Origin: Enterococcus sp. 9D6_DIV0238
GTDB taxonomy: Bacteria; Bacillota; Bacilli; Lactobacillales; Enterococcaceae
DNA length: 64,000 nucleotides
Assembly: GCF_002174455.2 (NCBI RefSeq)
Contig: NZ_CP147246.1
Span: 1,577,501 to 1,641,500 of the forward strand
Direction of reading: 5' to 3'
Part shown: positions 43,976 through 55,552 of the stretch, one piece after another
Layout of the letters: each line of letters starts with the position of its first letter
Numbering within the stretch: position 1 is the stretch's first letter
Notes under the pieces: model-generated
What the model saw: the letters and a program-made list of their open reading frames with translations, nothing else
What the model was told of the DNA's origin: nothing
Database searches by the model: none
Program-made: the position numbers and the translations under genes

Positions 43976-46432
43976 TTATCTTGTAGGATCACTTGTCAAT
44001 GTCCACGTTACAACAGATGTATAATTTTTTGATTTTACTTGCCCAGGTCTGACTTTCAATAATAACCCATCATCTTTAGACATCATTATTTCATAGTTTG
44101 AGGATGCATCTGCCGCTGAGCCCTCCATAACGATCGAGCTGTTTGTTGGAGAAACAATTTCTTCTAATCCATTTCGTTTATTGATCAAGATATCTTTTAC
44201 TTCTTCACCATCAGAATTTTTGAAATTCTCTGCATTTACAGTCAATAGCCAGTCAACTTCTAAAGAGGTATTCAATAAAATGTCTACATTATCTTCTTTA
44301 TTTACATACATAGTAGAAGAATTGATCGCACTCTTTTCAAATATGATGTTAGCAGGGACATCTACGATAGCAAGTTCCTGTGCTACATCCTCAGTCACGT
44401 GAACATTTATTTCACGTTTCACTTCTTTATTTTCTTTACTTTTTGCTGTAATGACAGCCTTATAAGTGCCTTCTTCTGCTTTTGTCGTTGTACTTGTTAC
44501 AGCTGCTGAGGGATCTGTTCCATCATCCATATTCCAAGCTTTTAATTCTGCTTTTTCTTGAATCAGCTTCAATAATGCTGCTTCGTTTTCACAAGCTCTT
44601 ACTTCTGTTGCAGTCAATTCCACATCGATTGCATCGATCGCAACCAGTTCAAGATCGAAAAACTCCGTATTCTTGTTATAAATATTTGTTGGAACTTTTA
44701 GATCGATCTTATCGATATCTGGTGTTTTAGAATCTGCTAGAATGACATCTGACCATTTAAAGCCAATATTTGATGTATCTGCAGGGCCATCAGCACCATA
44801 ACTTAATACAGGATCATGGATCGTATTATGCTCTTTGATGATTTCACCAAACGACGTCAAATCAAGTGCTTCATTCTGTTTTACTTTCGTAATTTCCGGT
44901 GTTGCTTCTAAGTGACGAATCTCTTCATCTAAGGAGACTACATTTGACTTAACTTCTAGGTTATTTTCAGAATATAACTCTACAGTATTGTCTCCCAAAT
45001 GTAGACGAGACTGATCTAATTTAATATTGCCTGAGGTATGATGCGTCTCATCTAGATCGACTTCTTCAACCAATTCAGCTTCCTCATCATTGTATTTGAT
45101 ATAAAGCTTGTCATGATCGCCTTCAATATCGTCTAATTCATAGTGGATATCAGCCACAGTACTAGCTGTATCATAGAAGATATGCTCATCCGTATCTGCA
45201 TCAAGCTCTGGTTCAGTTTTCGCATCACCATAATAATAGTCAGCACCTGTTGTCATCGATTCACCAGGTTTCAAGGTCTTAACATCTGTTCCCAACTGAT
45301 ACCCAGAATCTCGACCAGGAATCATTTGTTGGTTTCTAGCCCAATCTCTACCTTCATATCCAGGTTTTGAAAAATCATCTCCAAATGCGTTATTGTAACG
45401 AACACTTGTGTAGCCGCCAGAAGTAGATCCTGTGATCATCCCTGGAATGTAGTGCGTATAGTCACTGATCCATTCATTGTTCTTATCTTGCAGGATAACA
45501 TTGAATTGTTCTTTCCCTTTAACTTGCATATAGAATCCTTTATCCCCACCTAGCGAATAGATCGGTACAGAGTCACTATCTACAAAGGTATCCACATACT
45601 CCATTACACCAAAATCGATATCTTCATCACGATTGTTGATGAATTTCCATCTTTGACTAGATACACCTTTAGCTTTATCTAATACCAATGAAAACTCGAT
45701 ATCAAAACCATCTTCCGTATACATCACTGCTCTCAGTTCACCGACATTACTGTCTTCGCTATCTTTTTTGAAAAAGTGGATCTCTTTATCTTTTTGATAA
45801 GAATAACGAGTGATCCCACTATTTCCTAGACCAATGATCGCATTATTTGAACCTTTATTGATCCGTGTACCATTCACATAGGGATTGATACTCTGAGCAG
45901 TAAAGTAATAGCTATTATTATATACATAGGATCTATCAGCAGTTGCTGAGGACCCTTTTTTTAAGATGATCGGCTCTAAATAACCATGTGAATACGTACC
46001 AGAAGTCTGTACACCGGCTCTTGAACGGTCCATCATTCCACGGAACCCAAACATAACACCGCTTTCCGCTGTAATAAACCCATCTTTTGTCGTTCCTGGT
46101 GTCAATGTTTCAAATGAACTATCTATATTAAATTTATCTCTTGTATATTCTTCACCAAAATCTGTTAACAGTCGTGTAGAATTATCATCTAAATTTATTT
46201 CCTCATCTAATTCAGCATCTGTCGTTGCTTGTGTTTCTTCATTTTCTGTTTCTGAGGATTCAAGTACATCATCTTCTTGTTCTTCGGAGGTTGTAAGATT
46301 TTTACTTTTATAGTGTTCAGTTATTTCATCGGATGTGAACGTGTCAGTTTTTGCTAACACCTGTGACATTGGCATTAAAGCCGCTGAAACTAATACTGCA
46401 CAGCTAACTTTTACTAAAAGTCTTTTCTTCAT
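43976..46432 (-). CDS. Large WxL-domain surface protein
   Basis: An 818-residue secreted protein with signal peptide, an acidic N-terminal segment, a large beta-rich region (about 90-420) and Ig-like repeats. A C-terminal WxL domain carries VDWLLTVNAENF and SVVTWTLTSD. It is much bigger than the other WxL proteins here and so probably the main ligand-binding component. AGGCGG precedes the ATG. It lies 55 bases after the DUF916 gene in the same operon. The ligand is unknown. Confidence 0.9.
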   Translation of the reverse strand: MKKRLLVKVSCAVLVSAALMPMSQVLAKTDTFTSDEITEHYKSKNLTTSEEQEDDVLESSETENEETQATTDAELDEEINLDDNSTRLLTDFGEEYTRDKFNIDSSFETLTPGTTKDGFITAESGVMFGFRGMMDRSRAGVQTSGTYSHGYLEPIILKKGSSATADRSYVYNNSYYFTAQSINPYVNGTRINKGSNNAIIGLGNSGITRYSYQKDKEIHFFKKDSEDSNVGELRAVMYTEDGFDIEFSLVLDKAKGVSSQRWKFINNRDEDIDFGVMEYVDTFVDSDSVPIYSLGGDKGFYMQVKGKEQFNVILQDKNNEWISDYTHYIPGMITGSTSGGYTSVRYNNAFGDDFSKPGYEGRDWARNQQMIPGRDSGYQLGTDVKTLKPGESMTTGADYYYGDAKTEPELDADTDEHIFYDTASTVADIHYELDDIEGDHDKLYIKYNDEEAELVEEVDLDETHHTSGNIKLDQSRLHLGDNTVELYSENNLEVKSNVVSLDEEIRHLEATPEITKVKQNEALDLTSFGEIIKEHNTIHDPVLSYGADGPADTSNIGFKWSDVILADSKTPDIDKIDLKVPTNIYNKNTEFFDLELVAIDAIDVELTATEVRACENEAALLKLIQEKAELKAWNMDDGTDPSAAVTSTTTKAEEGTYKAVITAKSKENKEVKREINVHVTEDVAQELAIVDVPANIIFEKSAINSSTMYVNKEDNVDILLNTSLEVDWLLTVNAENFKNSDGEEVKDILINKRNGLEEIVSPTNSSIVMEGSAADASSNYEIMMSKDDGLLLKVRPGQVKSKNYTSVVTWTLTSDPTR

Positions 46433-46487
46433 TTATCCGCCGCCTCGCTTTTCCAATAGTCCATCAGACTATTTACTTATTTCCTCA

Positions 46488-47657
46488 TTATTTAGTATCG
46501 TTAGATCCTTTTTGGGATTTGCTTTTTTTCTTGTTGGGTGTTGCGCTTTTTTTATTGGTTTTCTTGCTTTTGTTTTTTGTTCCATTTCCCTTTTTGCTTG
46601 GCTCTTTTTCTTCTTTTTTCTTTTTATGTAAAACAAATATAATCAAAAGTATCAAAAGAAGAATAATAACGATCGCAGCTATAAGAATGTACAACCAAAG
46701 TTTAGACTCTTTATCCAATTCAACTGCAGCTTCGTTTAGTTTTTTCGCTTCTTTATTATCAATAGTAAAATATTTTACCCAGTGATAGTCTTCTCCATCA
46801 CCTGTTGCATCCATTTCAAGTCGATAGGTTCCTGCTTTGAATTCTTTATTGTCCCATGAAATAGGAAAATTAAAATTAGAGTTAGGGACCATTCTCATAT
46901 CTTCTTTTTTCGTTTCATGCAGTACTTCTTTGCCTTTTTCAGTATATACACGAGCATCCACGTTTAAATCTTTTACGATTTCTGCTTCTGTATTTTGCAA
47001 ATTAGCCTGTACAAAATTACGATAGTTTACTTGAGTTGGTTCAATGTCATTCAATTCTAAATGTGTCTTTACTTCATTGCTGTTTTCTCGTAAAGATACA
47101 CCGACGACATACGCAAATTTATTTTTAATTTGGACACCGCCTTCGCTGGTGTCTTCTGTTTCTTCCTGTTTTTCGCTAAAATGTAATCCACCTAAGATCA
47201 ATCCATCATATTCTTCTTTAGGCATAGTGATATCGATTTTAGAAACCGCTTGTCCATTCGCAGGTAATTTGATCTCTTTTTGCTGCGGTTTTACAATAGT
47301 AGAAAATGGAGTTTTCAATGTACTATCATAATCTGTCCGGTCAGACTGACTATAGTCTGCTACACCGTTGTCGTTTGTAAAAGCTGTATTCGCATTGACT
47401 TCAACGGTCAGTTCTTTATCTGTATTGTTTTTTAAGGTTATATCGAGCGTTTGTTTTTGATCTGGTTTCATCTCTAAGTCGAAATATGTTTTACTTCTAT
47501 CTTTCTGATTTTGGGGAATTTCAGGTGTGACAGCAAAACTCATATTTTCTGCTAAAGCACTAGTTGCGCCAAATAAAAATTGGCAGCTGACTACAATTAT
47601 AATGGAAGTTACTGTTATTAATCTAAGCAGTTTTTGTTTGATCATGATACTTTTCAT
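46488..47657 (-). CDS. DUF916/DUF3324 WxL-interacting protein
   Basis: A 389-residue membrane-anchored surface protein. Order: signal peptide, DUF916 domain (FAVTPEIPQNQKDRSKTYFDL onward), DUF3324 domain (YVVGVSLRENSNEVKTHLEL to YRLEMDATGDGEDYHWVKYF), a membrane helix at about 325-350 and a Lys-rich cytoplasmic tail. In known systems these proteins bind both the WxL domain and host or wall ligands. GAAAGG precedes the ATG. An unusual inverted repeat (47738-47781) lies in the gap before it. Confidence 0.92.
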   Translation of the reverse strand: MKSIMIKQKLLRLITVTSIIIVVSCQFLFGATSALAENMSFAVTPEIPQNQKDRSKTYFDLEMKPDQKQTLDITLKNNTDKELTVEVNANTAFTNDNGVADYSQSDRTDYDSTLKTPFSTIVKPQQKEIKLPANGQAVSKIDITMPKEEYDGLILGGLHFSEKQEETEDTSEGGVQIKNKFAYVVGVSLRENSNEVKTHLELNDIEPTQVNYRNFVQANLQNTEAEIVKDLNVDARVYTEKGKEVLHETKKEDMRMVPNSNFNFPISWDNKEFKAGTYRLEMDATGDGEDYHWVKYFTIDNKEAKKLNEAAVELDKESKLWLYILIAAIVIILLLILLIIFVLHKKKKEEKEPSKKGNGTKNKSKKTNKKSATPNKKKSKSQKGSNDTK

Positions 47658-47737
47658 TTTGTTTCTTTCCTCTTTTCTTGTATTTGCATAAGGCTATGAC
47701 AGTCGTGTCTCTTTTTTCTAAAATTTTGAATACGTGA

Positions 47738-47781
47738 TAGACACAGAATGAATACTATATTCATAGGATTCATTCTGTCTA
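47738..47781. repeat. Inverted repeat between the WxL and DUF916 genes
   Basis: TAGACACAGAATGAAT and ATTCATTCTGTCTA form a stem of about 14 base pairs with one bulge around a 14-base loop. No T-run follows on the minus strand, so it is more likely an mRNA processing or stability hairpin than a terminator. Confidence 0.45.
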
Positions 47782-47916
47782 CCACTGAAAGAGCTGTCAC
47801 AGTATCAAGTGCTTACTTGGTTATATCAGATTACTTAACGTTTTCTTCAATATGAGACCTTCAAGTAAATACTGTTCAAAGTTTCCCACTCTGCCATATC
47901 TTCGCAAATATGACAA

Positions 47917-48678
47917 TTAAGCTTCGCTGGCTACTAAAGTCCAAGTTAACTCAGAAGAGTACTCTGCATTTGCAATTTTCTTAGATGTTCCTGGTACTGA
48001 TAAAGTAACATCTTGGTTTTCTTCTTTTGGATCTTTTGAAGCTTCATTTCTATCTTTAGGTTCACCAAAAGAATACGACCATGTTGCCATCCCTTGGTCT
48101 TCCTTTGCAGCCATTACTTTCGCTGCACTACCTACTGGAATTGTTACTGTTTTATTTACTGTTGCTGGTGTTGCAGATGATGGTGCATCGCCCATATTTA
48201 CGACTTCACCGTTTGTGATTTTAAGTTCTGCTCCTGCTAAGATATCGTCATCAGCTGTATGGAATTCAGTACGTTCTACTTGTAGATCCCAACCGTCATT
48301 TGTTCCACGGTTATCAGTGATTTGGATAAATTGAGGGATGTATACAGATCCTTCTTCGTAGTTCCATTTTGCTAATAGTGGGTGGTAAGCTTTTGTGCTA
48401 CCTGAAATTTTTTGTTCTCCGAACTGCATGTGAGAAACATAGTCGATTCTCAACGGGCCGTTTTCACCGCCACCTCCACCTGGTTCTGGATCTGGTTCAC
48501 CTGGATCTGGATCTGGATCAGGCTCACCTGGGTTACCTGGATCTGTTGGGCCTTCATCTTCGACGAATGTTACAGTTGCGTTTGATGTAGCTTCATCTGC
48601 TAATGCAGGAGTTGCAATACCTAATACTAATGCGCTTAGTGCAAGGCTGCTGATTAATTTTTGTTTAGTCATTTTCAA
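47917..48678 (-). CDS. WxL-domain cell-wall protein (3)
   Basis: A 253-residue secreted protein with a signal peptide ending near ATPALADE and a Gly/Pro/Asp linker of PDPDPGEPDPEPGGGGG type. The WxL domain carries WDLQVERTEFH and SELTWTLVASEA. Two starts are possible. TTG 48678 has GAGGC seven bases upstream, while ATG 48672 is 13 bases away; spacing favours the TTG. It lies 41 bases after the first WxL gene of the cluster. Confidence 0.9.
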   Translation of the reverse strand: MKMTKQKLISSLALSALVLGIATPALADEATSNATVTFVEDEGPTDPGNPGEPDPDPDPGEPDPEPGGGGGENGPLRIDYVSHMQFGEQKISGSTKAYHPLLAKWNYEEGSVYIPQFIQITDNRGTNDGWDLQVERTEFHTADDDILAGAELKITNGEVVNMGDAPSSATPATVNKTVTIPVGSAAKVMAAKEDQGMATWSYSFGEPKDRNEASKDPKEENQDVTLSVPGTSKKIANAEYSSELTWTLVASEA

Positions 48679-48719
48679 TTTGATTGCCTCTTTCTACTAT
48701 TAAAATATATTTTTTATTT

Positions 48720-49505
48720 TTATACTTCTGTTTGAGATAATGTCCAAGTTAATTCTGATACGTATGTTGCATCTTCATTTTTCTTAGCTTTACCAGGAAC
48801 TTCTAATGTTACAGCGCTGTTTGTGTCAGTAGCTGTACCATATTCTTCAGTACCGAATGCAATACTGTTCACACCCATACCTTTATCTGTTGCTGGTGTT
48901 ACGATCGTTTGATCTTTTCCTTGTCCATCTAATTTGATGTTCCCTTTTGCAGCTACTTTTGAAGAAGCGCCATTGTCGTTTTGTGTAAATACTTGGTTAT
49001 CTGATCCAAGAGTCAAAACAGCTCCTGCTAATTCTTCGTTTGTGTCTGCATCTACAAATTGTGTATTTGAAACTTCTAATTTCCATCCGTCATTTTTACC
49101 GCGGTTATCTGTTACTTGAACAAATGTTGGTAAGTAGACAGTTTCTGCTTCAGAGTTTACTGATCCATTATATTTTGCATAATACTTTTGAGTACTACCT
49201 GAGATTTTACGGTTACCAAAGTCAATACCTGATACGAAATCGATCGTTAGTGGACCTTCCATGTCTCCGCCACCATTTCCGCCGCCGCCTGGCTCTTCAA
49301 TGTCTGGATTTTCTGGGTCAACCGGGTCGATGATTCCACCGCCGCCGCCTTCTTCTCCACCATCGCCATCTTCGCTGAAAGTGATCGTTCCTTGAGAATT
49401 TGTTTGTCCGCCTACTTCTTCTGCTGCAAATGCTGGTGTTACGGCTGATACTGCGATCGCAGCTAAAGCGACACCGCTAACTAGGTGTAGTTTGTTTAAT
49501 TTCAT
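48720..49505 (-). CDS. WxL-domain cell-wall protein (4)
   Basis: A 261-residue secreted WxL protein with signal peptide (VSAVTPAFAAEE), a Gly/Asp/Pro-rich linker (GGEEGGGGGIIDP) and a WxL domain with WKLEVSNTQFV and SELTWTLSQTEV. AAAGGAG precedes ATG 49505. It is the first gene of the minus-strand cluster. A 12-base hairpin lies in its leader (49564-49592), and an Mga regulator is divergent upstream. Confidence 0.92.
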   Translation of the reverse strand: MKLNKLHLVSGVALAAIAVSAVTPAFAAEEVGGQTNSQGTITFSEDGDGGEEGGGGGIIDPVDPENPDIEEPGGGGNGGGDMEGPLTIDFVSGIDFGNRKISGSTQKYYAKYNGSVNSEAETVYLPTFVQVTDNRGKNDGWKLEVSNTQFVDADTNEELAGAVLTLGSDNQVFTQNDNGASSKVAAKGNIKLDGQGKDQTIVTPATDKGMGVNSIAFGTEEYGTATDTNSAVTLEVPGKAKKNEDATYVSELTWTLSQTEV

Positions 49506-49563
49506 TTCTTTGTTGCTCCTTTGAGATTTTATTTGAAAGTTTTATCAATTACTTTTGAAAAGC

Positions 49564-49592
49564 AGAGAACAACATGTCAGATGCTGTTCTCT
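49564..49592 (-). promoter_or_regulatory. 5' leader hairpin of the WxL operon
   Basis: AGAGAACAGCAT and ATGTTGTTCTCT form a 12-base stem (one G-U) with a five-base loop, 59 bases before the first WxL start. It is not followed by a T-run, so a stabilising 5' hairpin or regulatory structure is more likely than termination. Confidence 0.5.
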
Positions 49593-49939
49593 TTAAACTT
49601 TAGAAAAGTATCTGCGGCAAGAACTTCCAACTTGCTGCAAAAACTAGTATAGCGACTTTCAAGGGTATATTTTTTCATTTTTATATAAACAACATTTGTT
49701 TTTTTGAAAAAACAGCGGTAATATAGTATTTAAAACAGTACCATTTTCTATAAATAAATATTATTTTTAATAAAACGACCTTAAAAAATAGTTTATTATT
49801 TTTTTGAAATTAAATATTATCGCTTACATCATCGTTTTTTTTCGTTTTTTGCATTGCGCATGTTATTTTTTAGAAAAAATCTATACTTTTATCAGTTATA
49901 ACTAATATACTAATAAAGAAAGGATTTACGTGTGTATTT
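49593..49939. other. Divergent regulatory region, very AT-rich
   Basis: This 350-base gap between the WxL operon leader and the Mga gene is strongly AT-rich with long T and A runs. No ORF was found. Promoters for both directions and binding sites for the Mga-type regulator are expected here, but no single site stands out. Confidence 0.5.
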
Positions 49940-51475
49940 ATGAATCAATTCCTTGATAATGCATTACAAAAAAAATATCGTATTCTTGAGTTACTCAACA
50001 ATTCCGCGGATTATTACGCTACACAAGACAAAATTTTGGAAGAATTGGATATCTCGCTAGGAACTCTGAAACGCTCTATAAAATTGATCGAAGAGGATTT
50101 CAGAGTGTTTGAATGTGAGGATAAAATTCAGTTGACTTACAATGATAATAATAAAACCTATTATTTAAACATCGTTGAAGATTTTTCGCTACAGTTTGTT
50201 CTTCTATTTTATTTGAAGGAGTCTATTCGCTTTAAATTGATTGAAGGAATGTTCTCGGATACTTTAGGGGATATGTCTGAGGTTGCAGATCAGTTTTATT
50301 TGACATATTCTTCATTAAGAAGAGAACTTTTATACTTAAAAAAAGAATTAACAAAGTATGGACTAACAATCGATACGAAAAAAAGAATCAAAATTCAAGG
50401 AAATGAACTGCATATTCGTTTGTTTTATACCGTGCTGCACTTAGATTCTTACGGAGGGCAATCTTGGCCTTTCCCGTATATTCATCAGCATGAGATCAAT
50501 CATATCTGTACTCTGTTTCCATCAGAAATTTATAATCCTGCGGTTGCCTCAAAAAAAATCTTACTTAGTATTTTTACGGCTAACTCACTTGTTAGGGCCA
50601 AAAATGGGCATGTAATCGATCCAGCAACGATCAATGTTCCCTTATTTGATTCTCAACATGAGTCGTACCAGCAATCAGTTGATGAATTAAGTTTGATTTT
50701 CAAAAAAATGCTTCCTTTAGTGAATGAAGATCAGCGGTTGATTGAAATTCGAACATTGTTGAGTTGTGTCTTAGCCTTTGGCAGTTATCCTGGCATATCT
50801 AGAGCGTCCAATTTCTTTTATTTAAATAAAGAACTACAGGAGCAAAACTTTTTAAATAGCGTGATCTATTTGATGAATCAGCTGGAAAATTATGCGATTT
50901 CTCCCATTACGAATGACGAATATAGTAACATCTTCAATAAACTTTGTTTGACACATTATCGTGTTTTATTGTTTGGCAATAAATCTTTTGTGAATTTACC
51001 TGTTTGGGTAGATCCTAACGACGATCTTTTAACATATAATAGACAACGTACTGCTTTATTTACTCAAGCATTAGAACAAGAGTTTACTCGTCCGATCATG
51101 TCAAGATTCGCAGATTACAAAAGCTATTTACTTTTTGAATATCACAATATTTTAATGCATACGTTAGATTGGGATAAACATAAGCCAAACATTCATGTGC
51201 TATTCCTCTCAAAATACAGCGGTAATAAATTAGAAAATATGGTAACCAGCAGTTTTAAAGCTTTGTACAATTTCGACTCAACTTATGAATTGACTTCACA
51301 AGTCGACTTGATCATAAGTGACATGATCTTGTCGCCCCAAACACTTTCTACTATTGGAGCTACACAACCAACTATTTACGTTCAACCGACTGTTTCCGTC
51401 TCCGATTATAGAGTGATTGCAAAAAAATTGTCTGAATTGACGTGGAAAAAAATGAAACAAACAAAGCATCTTTAA
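49940..51475 (+). CDS. Mga-family transcriptional regulator (2), divergent from the WxL cluster
   Basis: A 511-residue regulator. The N-terminal winged-helix region (ILEELDISLGTLKRSIKLIEEDF) and second HTH (DQFYLTYSSLRRELLYLKKEL) match the Mga HTH pair, followed by the long Mga/PRD region. It is divergent from the WxL cluster, where Mga-like activators commonly sit, so control of those surface genes is likely. The AAAGGA ribosome site is 15 bases from the ATG, a long spacing, and no better in-frame start exists. Confidence 0.85.
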   Translation: MNQFLDNALQKKYRILELLNNSADYYATQDKILEELDISLGTLKRSIKLIEEDFRVFECEDKIQLTYNDNNKTYYLNIVEDFSLQFVLLFYLKESIRFKLIEGMFSDTLGDMSEVADQFYLTYSSLRRELLYLKKELTKYGLTIDTKKRIKIQGNELHIRLFYTVLHLDSYGGQSWPFPYIHQHEINHICTLFPSEIYNPAVASKKILLSIFTANSLVRAKNGHVIDPATINVPLFDSQHESYQQSVDELSLIFKKMLPLVNEDQRLIEIRTLLSCVLAFGSYPGISRASNFFYLNKELQEQNFLNSVIYLMNQLENYAISPITNDEYSNIFNKLCLTHYRVLLFGNKSFVNLPVWVDPNDDLLTYNRQRTALFTQALEQEFTRPIMSRFADYKSYLLFEYHNILMHTLDWDKHKPNIHVLFLSKYSGNKLENMVTSSFKALYNFDSTYELTSQVDLIISDMILSPQTLSTIGATQPTIYVQPTVSVSDYRVIAKKLSELTWKKMKQTKHL

Positions 51476-51495
51476 CCCGATGATGATACAAAAGA

Positions 51496-51543
51496 ATAGA
51501 ACTGATTTTGAAGTGTACGTTCAAAATCAGCTCTATTTTTTTA
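51496..51543 (+). terminator. Terminator of the Mga-like gene (2)
   Basis: ATAGAACTGATTTTGAA and TTCAAAATCAGCTCTAT form a 16-base near-perfect stem around a 7-base loop, followed by seven T residues. It lies 20 bases after the stop codon. Confidence 0.88.
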
Positions 51544-51580
51544 GCGTTTATTGATGATCTACCAGTTGAAACGATATACC

Positions 51581-51632
51581 AAAAAAAGGCTACCATAATG
51601 CTCCTTAACGGAATACTATAGCAGCCTTTTTA
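51581..51632 (-). terminator. Terminator of the GH1 gene
   Basis: GGCTGCTAT and ATGGTAGCC form a nine-base stem including G-U pairs. A run of seven T residues follows on the minus strand. It is placed about 70 bases after the GH1 stop. Confidence 0.65.
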
Positions 51633-51704
51633 TATTTTACACATTTATAGAAAACAATGTTCATTTGTAGTTAATAAAATCGTTACACATTTCTTTTTTT
51701 CTAC

Positions 51705-53156
<1,452 letters not shown>

Positions 53157-53172
53157 TTAATGAAAGTATCTC

Positions 53173-54483
53173 TTATAACTCGATTTTTTGTGCTCGGTTC
53201 GATGCAATAACGAAAGGAAGGTAAATGACTGTAGATACAGCCAAACAGACGATCCCTACTACTACTGCAACGATATTCCCACCGGTTCCTAAGAACAGAT
53301 TGATGATCCCAGGCGTCGTCCACGGCACGCCTATTGCCGGCGAAGGCATGATCTGCCAAACGACTGTCGCAAAGTAACCGATCAAAATGTTGACCATCGG
53401 AACTAAGATAAACGGGATGATCAATAATGGATTTAAAACGATCGGCAGACCAAAAATGATTGGCTCATTGATTTGGAATATACCCGGAACTAACGACATT
53501 TTGGCAATTTCTCTTTGTTCCGGACGTTTTGAAGCAATAAAGATCGCAATGATCAGTCCCATTGTCATACCAGTTCCGCCCATATTTGCGAACATATCAT
53601 TTAAAATGCCCCAAGTTTCTTTATACGGTACATCCCAAAGTGATCCTCCTTGATTGACAAAATCAAGATTCGCTAAATCTTGTTCCGTAAAAATAGCAGA
53701 ACGAACCGCATTCAAGGTATTTGGCCCGTGAATCCCGATCGAAAATAGCAAGGTTTGGATAAAAGCCAGTAATAAAACACCTACTACATTTCCGCCAAGA
53801 TCACGCAACGGACTTTGGATTCCTTTATAAATCAATTCATTGATTCCTTCTGGTGCAATCATCAGAACTAAAAAGTTGATAATCGCAGCTACTCCAACAA
53901 CGATCACAATTGGGATCATGCTTGAGAAAGAACGAGATACAGCTGGTGGAACCATTTCCGGCATCTTGATTTGCATGCGTTTGACTTTAAAAAGTTTTGG
54001 TAAAAATTCTCCGACCAAACAGCCAACGATCATTGCAACAAATAAACCTTGCGCCCCTAAATATTGTGTGCTGATCACATTCAAGTCGTCAGCGTTAAAA
54101 GGTTTTGGGTACAAGATCATAAAACAAGCAATACTTGTTAGACCAACCAAAGTCGAATCTGCTTCGAAATGCTTCGCCAAAATTTGAGCAACCAAGTACG
54201 TAATAAAAATGCTCATGATGTTGATCGTTCCATTAGCTACAGAAGATAGCACTTGCTGAGCACTTTCTAAATTTGGAAAAATACTCGATAATCGTAATAA
54301 TTGCACAACAAAACTGTCGTTTGAAAATAAAATATTGTTGACTAAAATAACGAGTGACGCCGAAATCGTCAATGGAAAAATCAGCATAAAAGCATCTCTG
54401 ACCGCTGCAATATGCCGTTGATTATTTAGCTTCGTCGCAACCGGCACTAGTGAGCGATCGATGATCTCATTGAATTTTTGCAT
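53173..54483 (-). CDS. PTS cellobiose/lactose-family EIIC
   Basis: A 436-residue membrane permease of the CelB type with about ten hydrophobic segments, the conserved GIHGPNTLN and the VPGIFQINEPIIFGLPIVLNP region. The frame extends to 54501, but AAAGGGG precedes ATG 54483. No EIIA or EIIB gene is nearby, so it must use general or distant partners. Transcribed with the GH1 gene after an intervening terminator downstream of the RpiR gene. Confidence 0.93.
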   Translation of the reverse strand: MQKFNEIIDRSLVPVATKLNNQRHIAAVRDAFMLIFPLTISASLVILVNNILFSNDSFVVQLLRLSSIFPNLESAQQVLSSVANGTINIMSIFITYLVAQILAKHFEADSTLVGLTSIACFMILYPKPFNADDLNVISTQYLGAQGLFVAMIVGCLVGEFLPKLFKVKRMQIKMPEMVPPAVSRSFSSMIPIVIVVGVAAIINFLVLMIAPEGINELIYKGIQSPLRDLGGNVVGVLLLAFIQTLLFSIGIHGPNTLNAVRSAIFTEQDLANLDFVNQGGSLWDVPYKETWGILNDMFANMGGTGMTMGLIIAIFIASKRPEQREIAKMSLVPGIFQINEPIIFGLPIVLNPLLIIPFILVPMVNILIGYFATVVWQIMPSPAIGVPWTTPGIINLFLGTGGNIVAVVVGIVCLAVSTVIYLPFVIASNRAQKIEL

Positions 54484-54674
54484 AGATAAAACCCCTTTCA
54501 TTTTATGAATCTATTATTACATATCCTCAATCACTAAATAAGTAAGCGCCTCCCTTTAGAAAAAAATTCCGAGAAAACAAAATAAATTCCATGCATGAAA
54601 CAACCTGTTCCAGTGAGCAGAAAAACTCGCTGAAAGCTCTTTTTTATTTCAGCGCTGAATCTTACATCATCTGC

Positions 54675-54737
54675 AAAAAAGAATAAAGCACTGAAAGACA
54701 CGTTGCTACAACCTGTTTTTCAGTGCTTTATTCTTTT
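54675..54737. terminator. Terminator between the RpiR and EIIC genes
   Basis: GAATAAAGCACTGAAA and TTTCAGTGCTTTATTC form a perfect 16-base stem with a 21-base loop, flanked by runs of A and T in both directions. It follows the RpiR stop by 13 bases, so EIIC-GH1 likely has its own promoter between 54484 and 54674. Confidence 0.85.
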
Positions 54738-54749
54738 CGTTTTTGTTGA

Positions 54750-55508
54750 TCACTGATCCTTACGAAAATCCTTCAAATAACTGATAAGCGTTTCCAAAAT
54801 AGCGATCGAAGGTAACTGACTCGTCAGATCTAGGTAGATATCCTTACGCTCTTCTTTGATTTCATACTCGATAGAGTAGTCACATTGTTGAGCCAGCGTA
54901 CTTTTTTTATTTAAGGTAATACAATATTTTTTTACGATATTCTTATCTTCTAATCCTGCAATCACTTCGATCAATTCTTTCGTTTCACCAGAAACACTTA
55001 GAAAAATAATCACATTTTTTTGATCTCTGCGTAAAAAACTTCGAATAGGATAGGTCAAATCATCCAAAGCAATCGATAAATAGCCCAAACTTGCGAGTTT
55101 TCTTGCGCTATACTGGGCAATAGCCCCTGATGCCCCCATTCCCATGAATAAAATGCAGTCACTATCACGCAAGGCATAGGCCATATTCTTTATTTGATAC
55201 TCAACATCAGGATGAAAGATGCCCATATTCAAAGAGTTCACTCGTTCTTCGATCCCAATGTGCTTTTTAGTTTCATCTTGACGGACATTCTCTAAATGAG
55301 TGCCTATATAAAAGCGAAACTCCGGAAAAGAATGAAAGCCAATTTTTTGAACAAAGCGAAAAACAGATGTTGAGGAAACATGTGCGCCATCTGCAATGTC
55401 ACGAACACGCATATAAGGGATTTTCTCTAGATTATTCACAATAAATCGGTAAATTTCTTGTTCTACAGAGGATAGGTCATTTAATTTTAGGTAATCAAAT
55501 ATCGCCAT
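54750..55508 (-). CDS. RpiR/MurR-family regulator of the beta-glucoside genes
   Basis: A 252-residue regulator with an N-terminal HTH (MRVRDIADGAHVSSTSVFRFVQKIGF) and a C-terminal SIS domain (CILFMGMGASGAIAQYSARKL and VIIFLSVSGETKELIEVI). TTG 55517 is in frame, but AAGGAGAT is spaced for ATG 55508. It is transcribed with the ROK kinase and upstream of the EIIC-GH1 pair. It probably senses a phosphorylated beta-glucoside or glucose-phosphate and controls those genes. Confidence 0.9.
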   Translation of the reverse strand: MAIFDYLKLNDLSSVEQEIYRFIVNNLEKIPYMRVRDIADGAHVSSTSVFRFVQKIGFHSFPEFRFYIGTHLENVRQDETKKHIGIEERVNSLNMGIFHPDVEYQIKNMAYALRDSDCILFMGMGASGAIAQYSARKLASLGYLSIALDDLTYPIRSFLRRDQKNVIIFLSVSGETKELIEVIAGLEDKNIVKKYCITLNKKSTLAQQCDYSIEYEIKEERKDIYLDLTSQLPSIAILETLISYLKDFRKDQ

Positions 55509-55552
55509 TTCGGTCAATCTCCTTTAGTTCGATAAAAAGATTATACCATAAA

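Noticed and set aside
48440..48560. Repetitive GGATCTGGATC-type DNA as a possible CRISPR or satellite
   Set aside because: It encodes the Pro/Asp/Gly linker of a WxL protein in frame; no spacers or leader.
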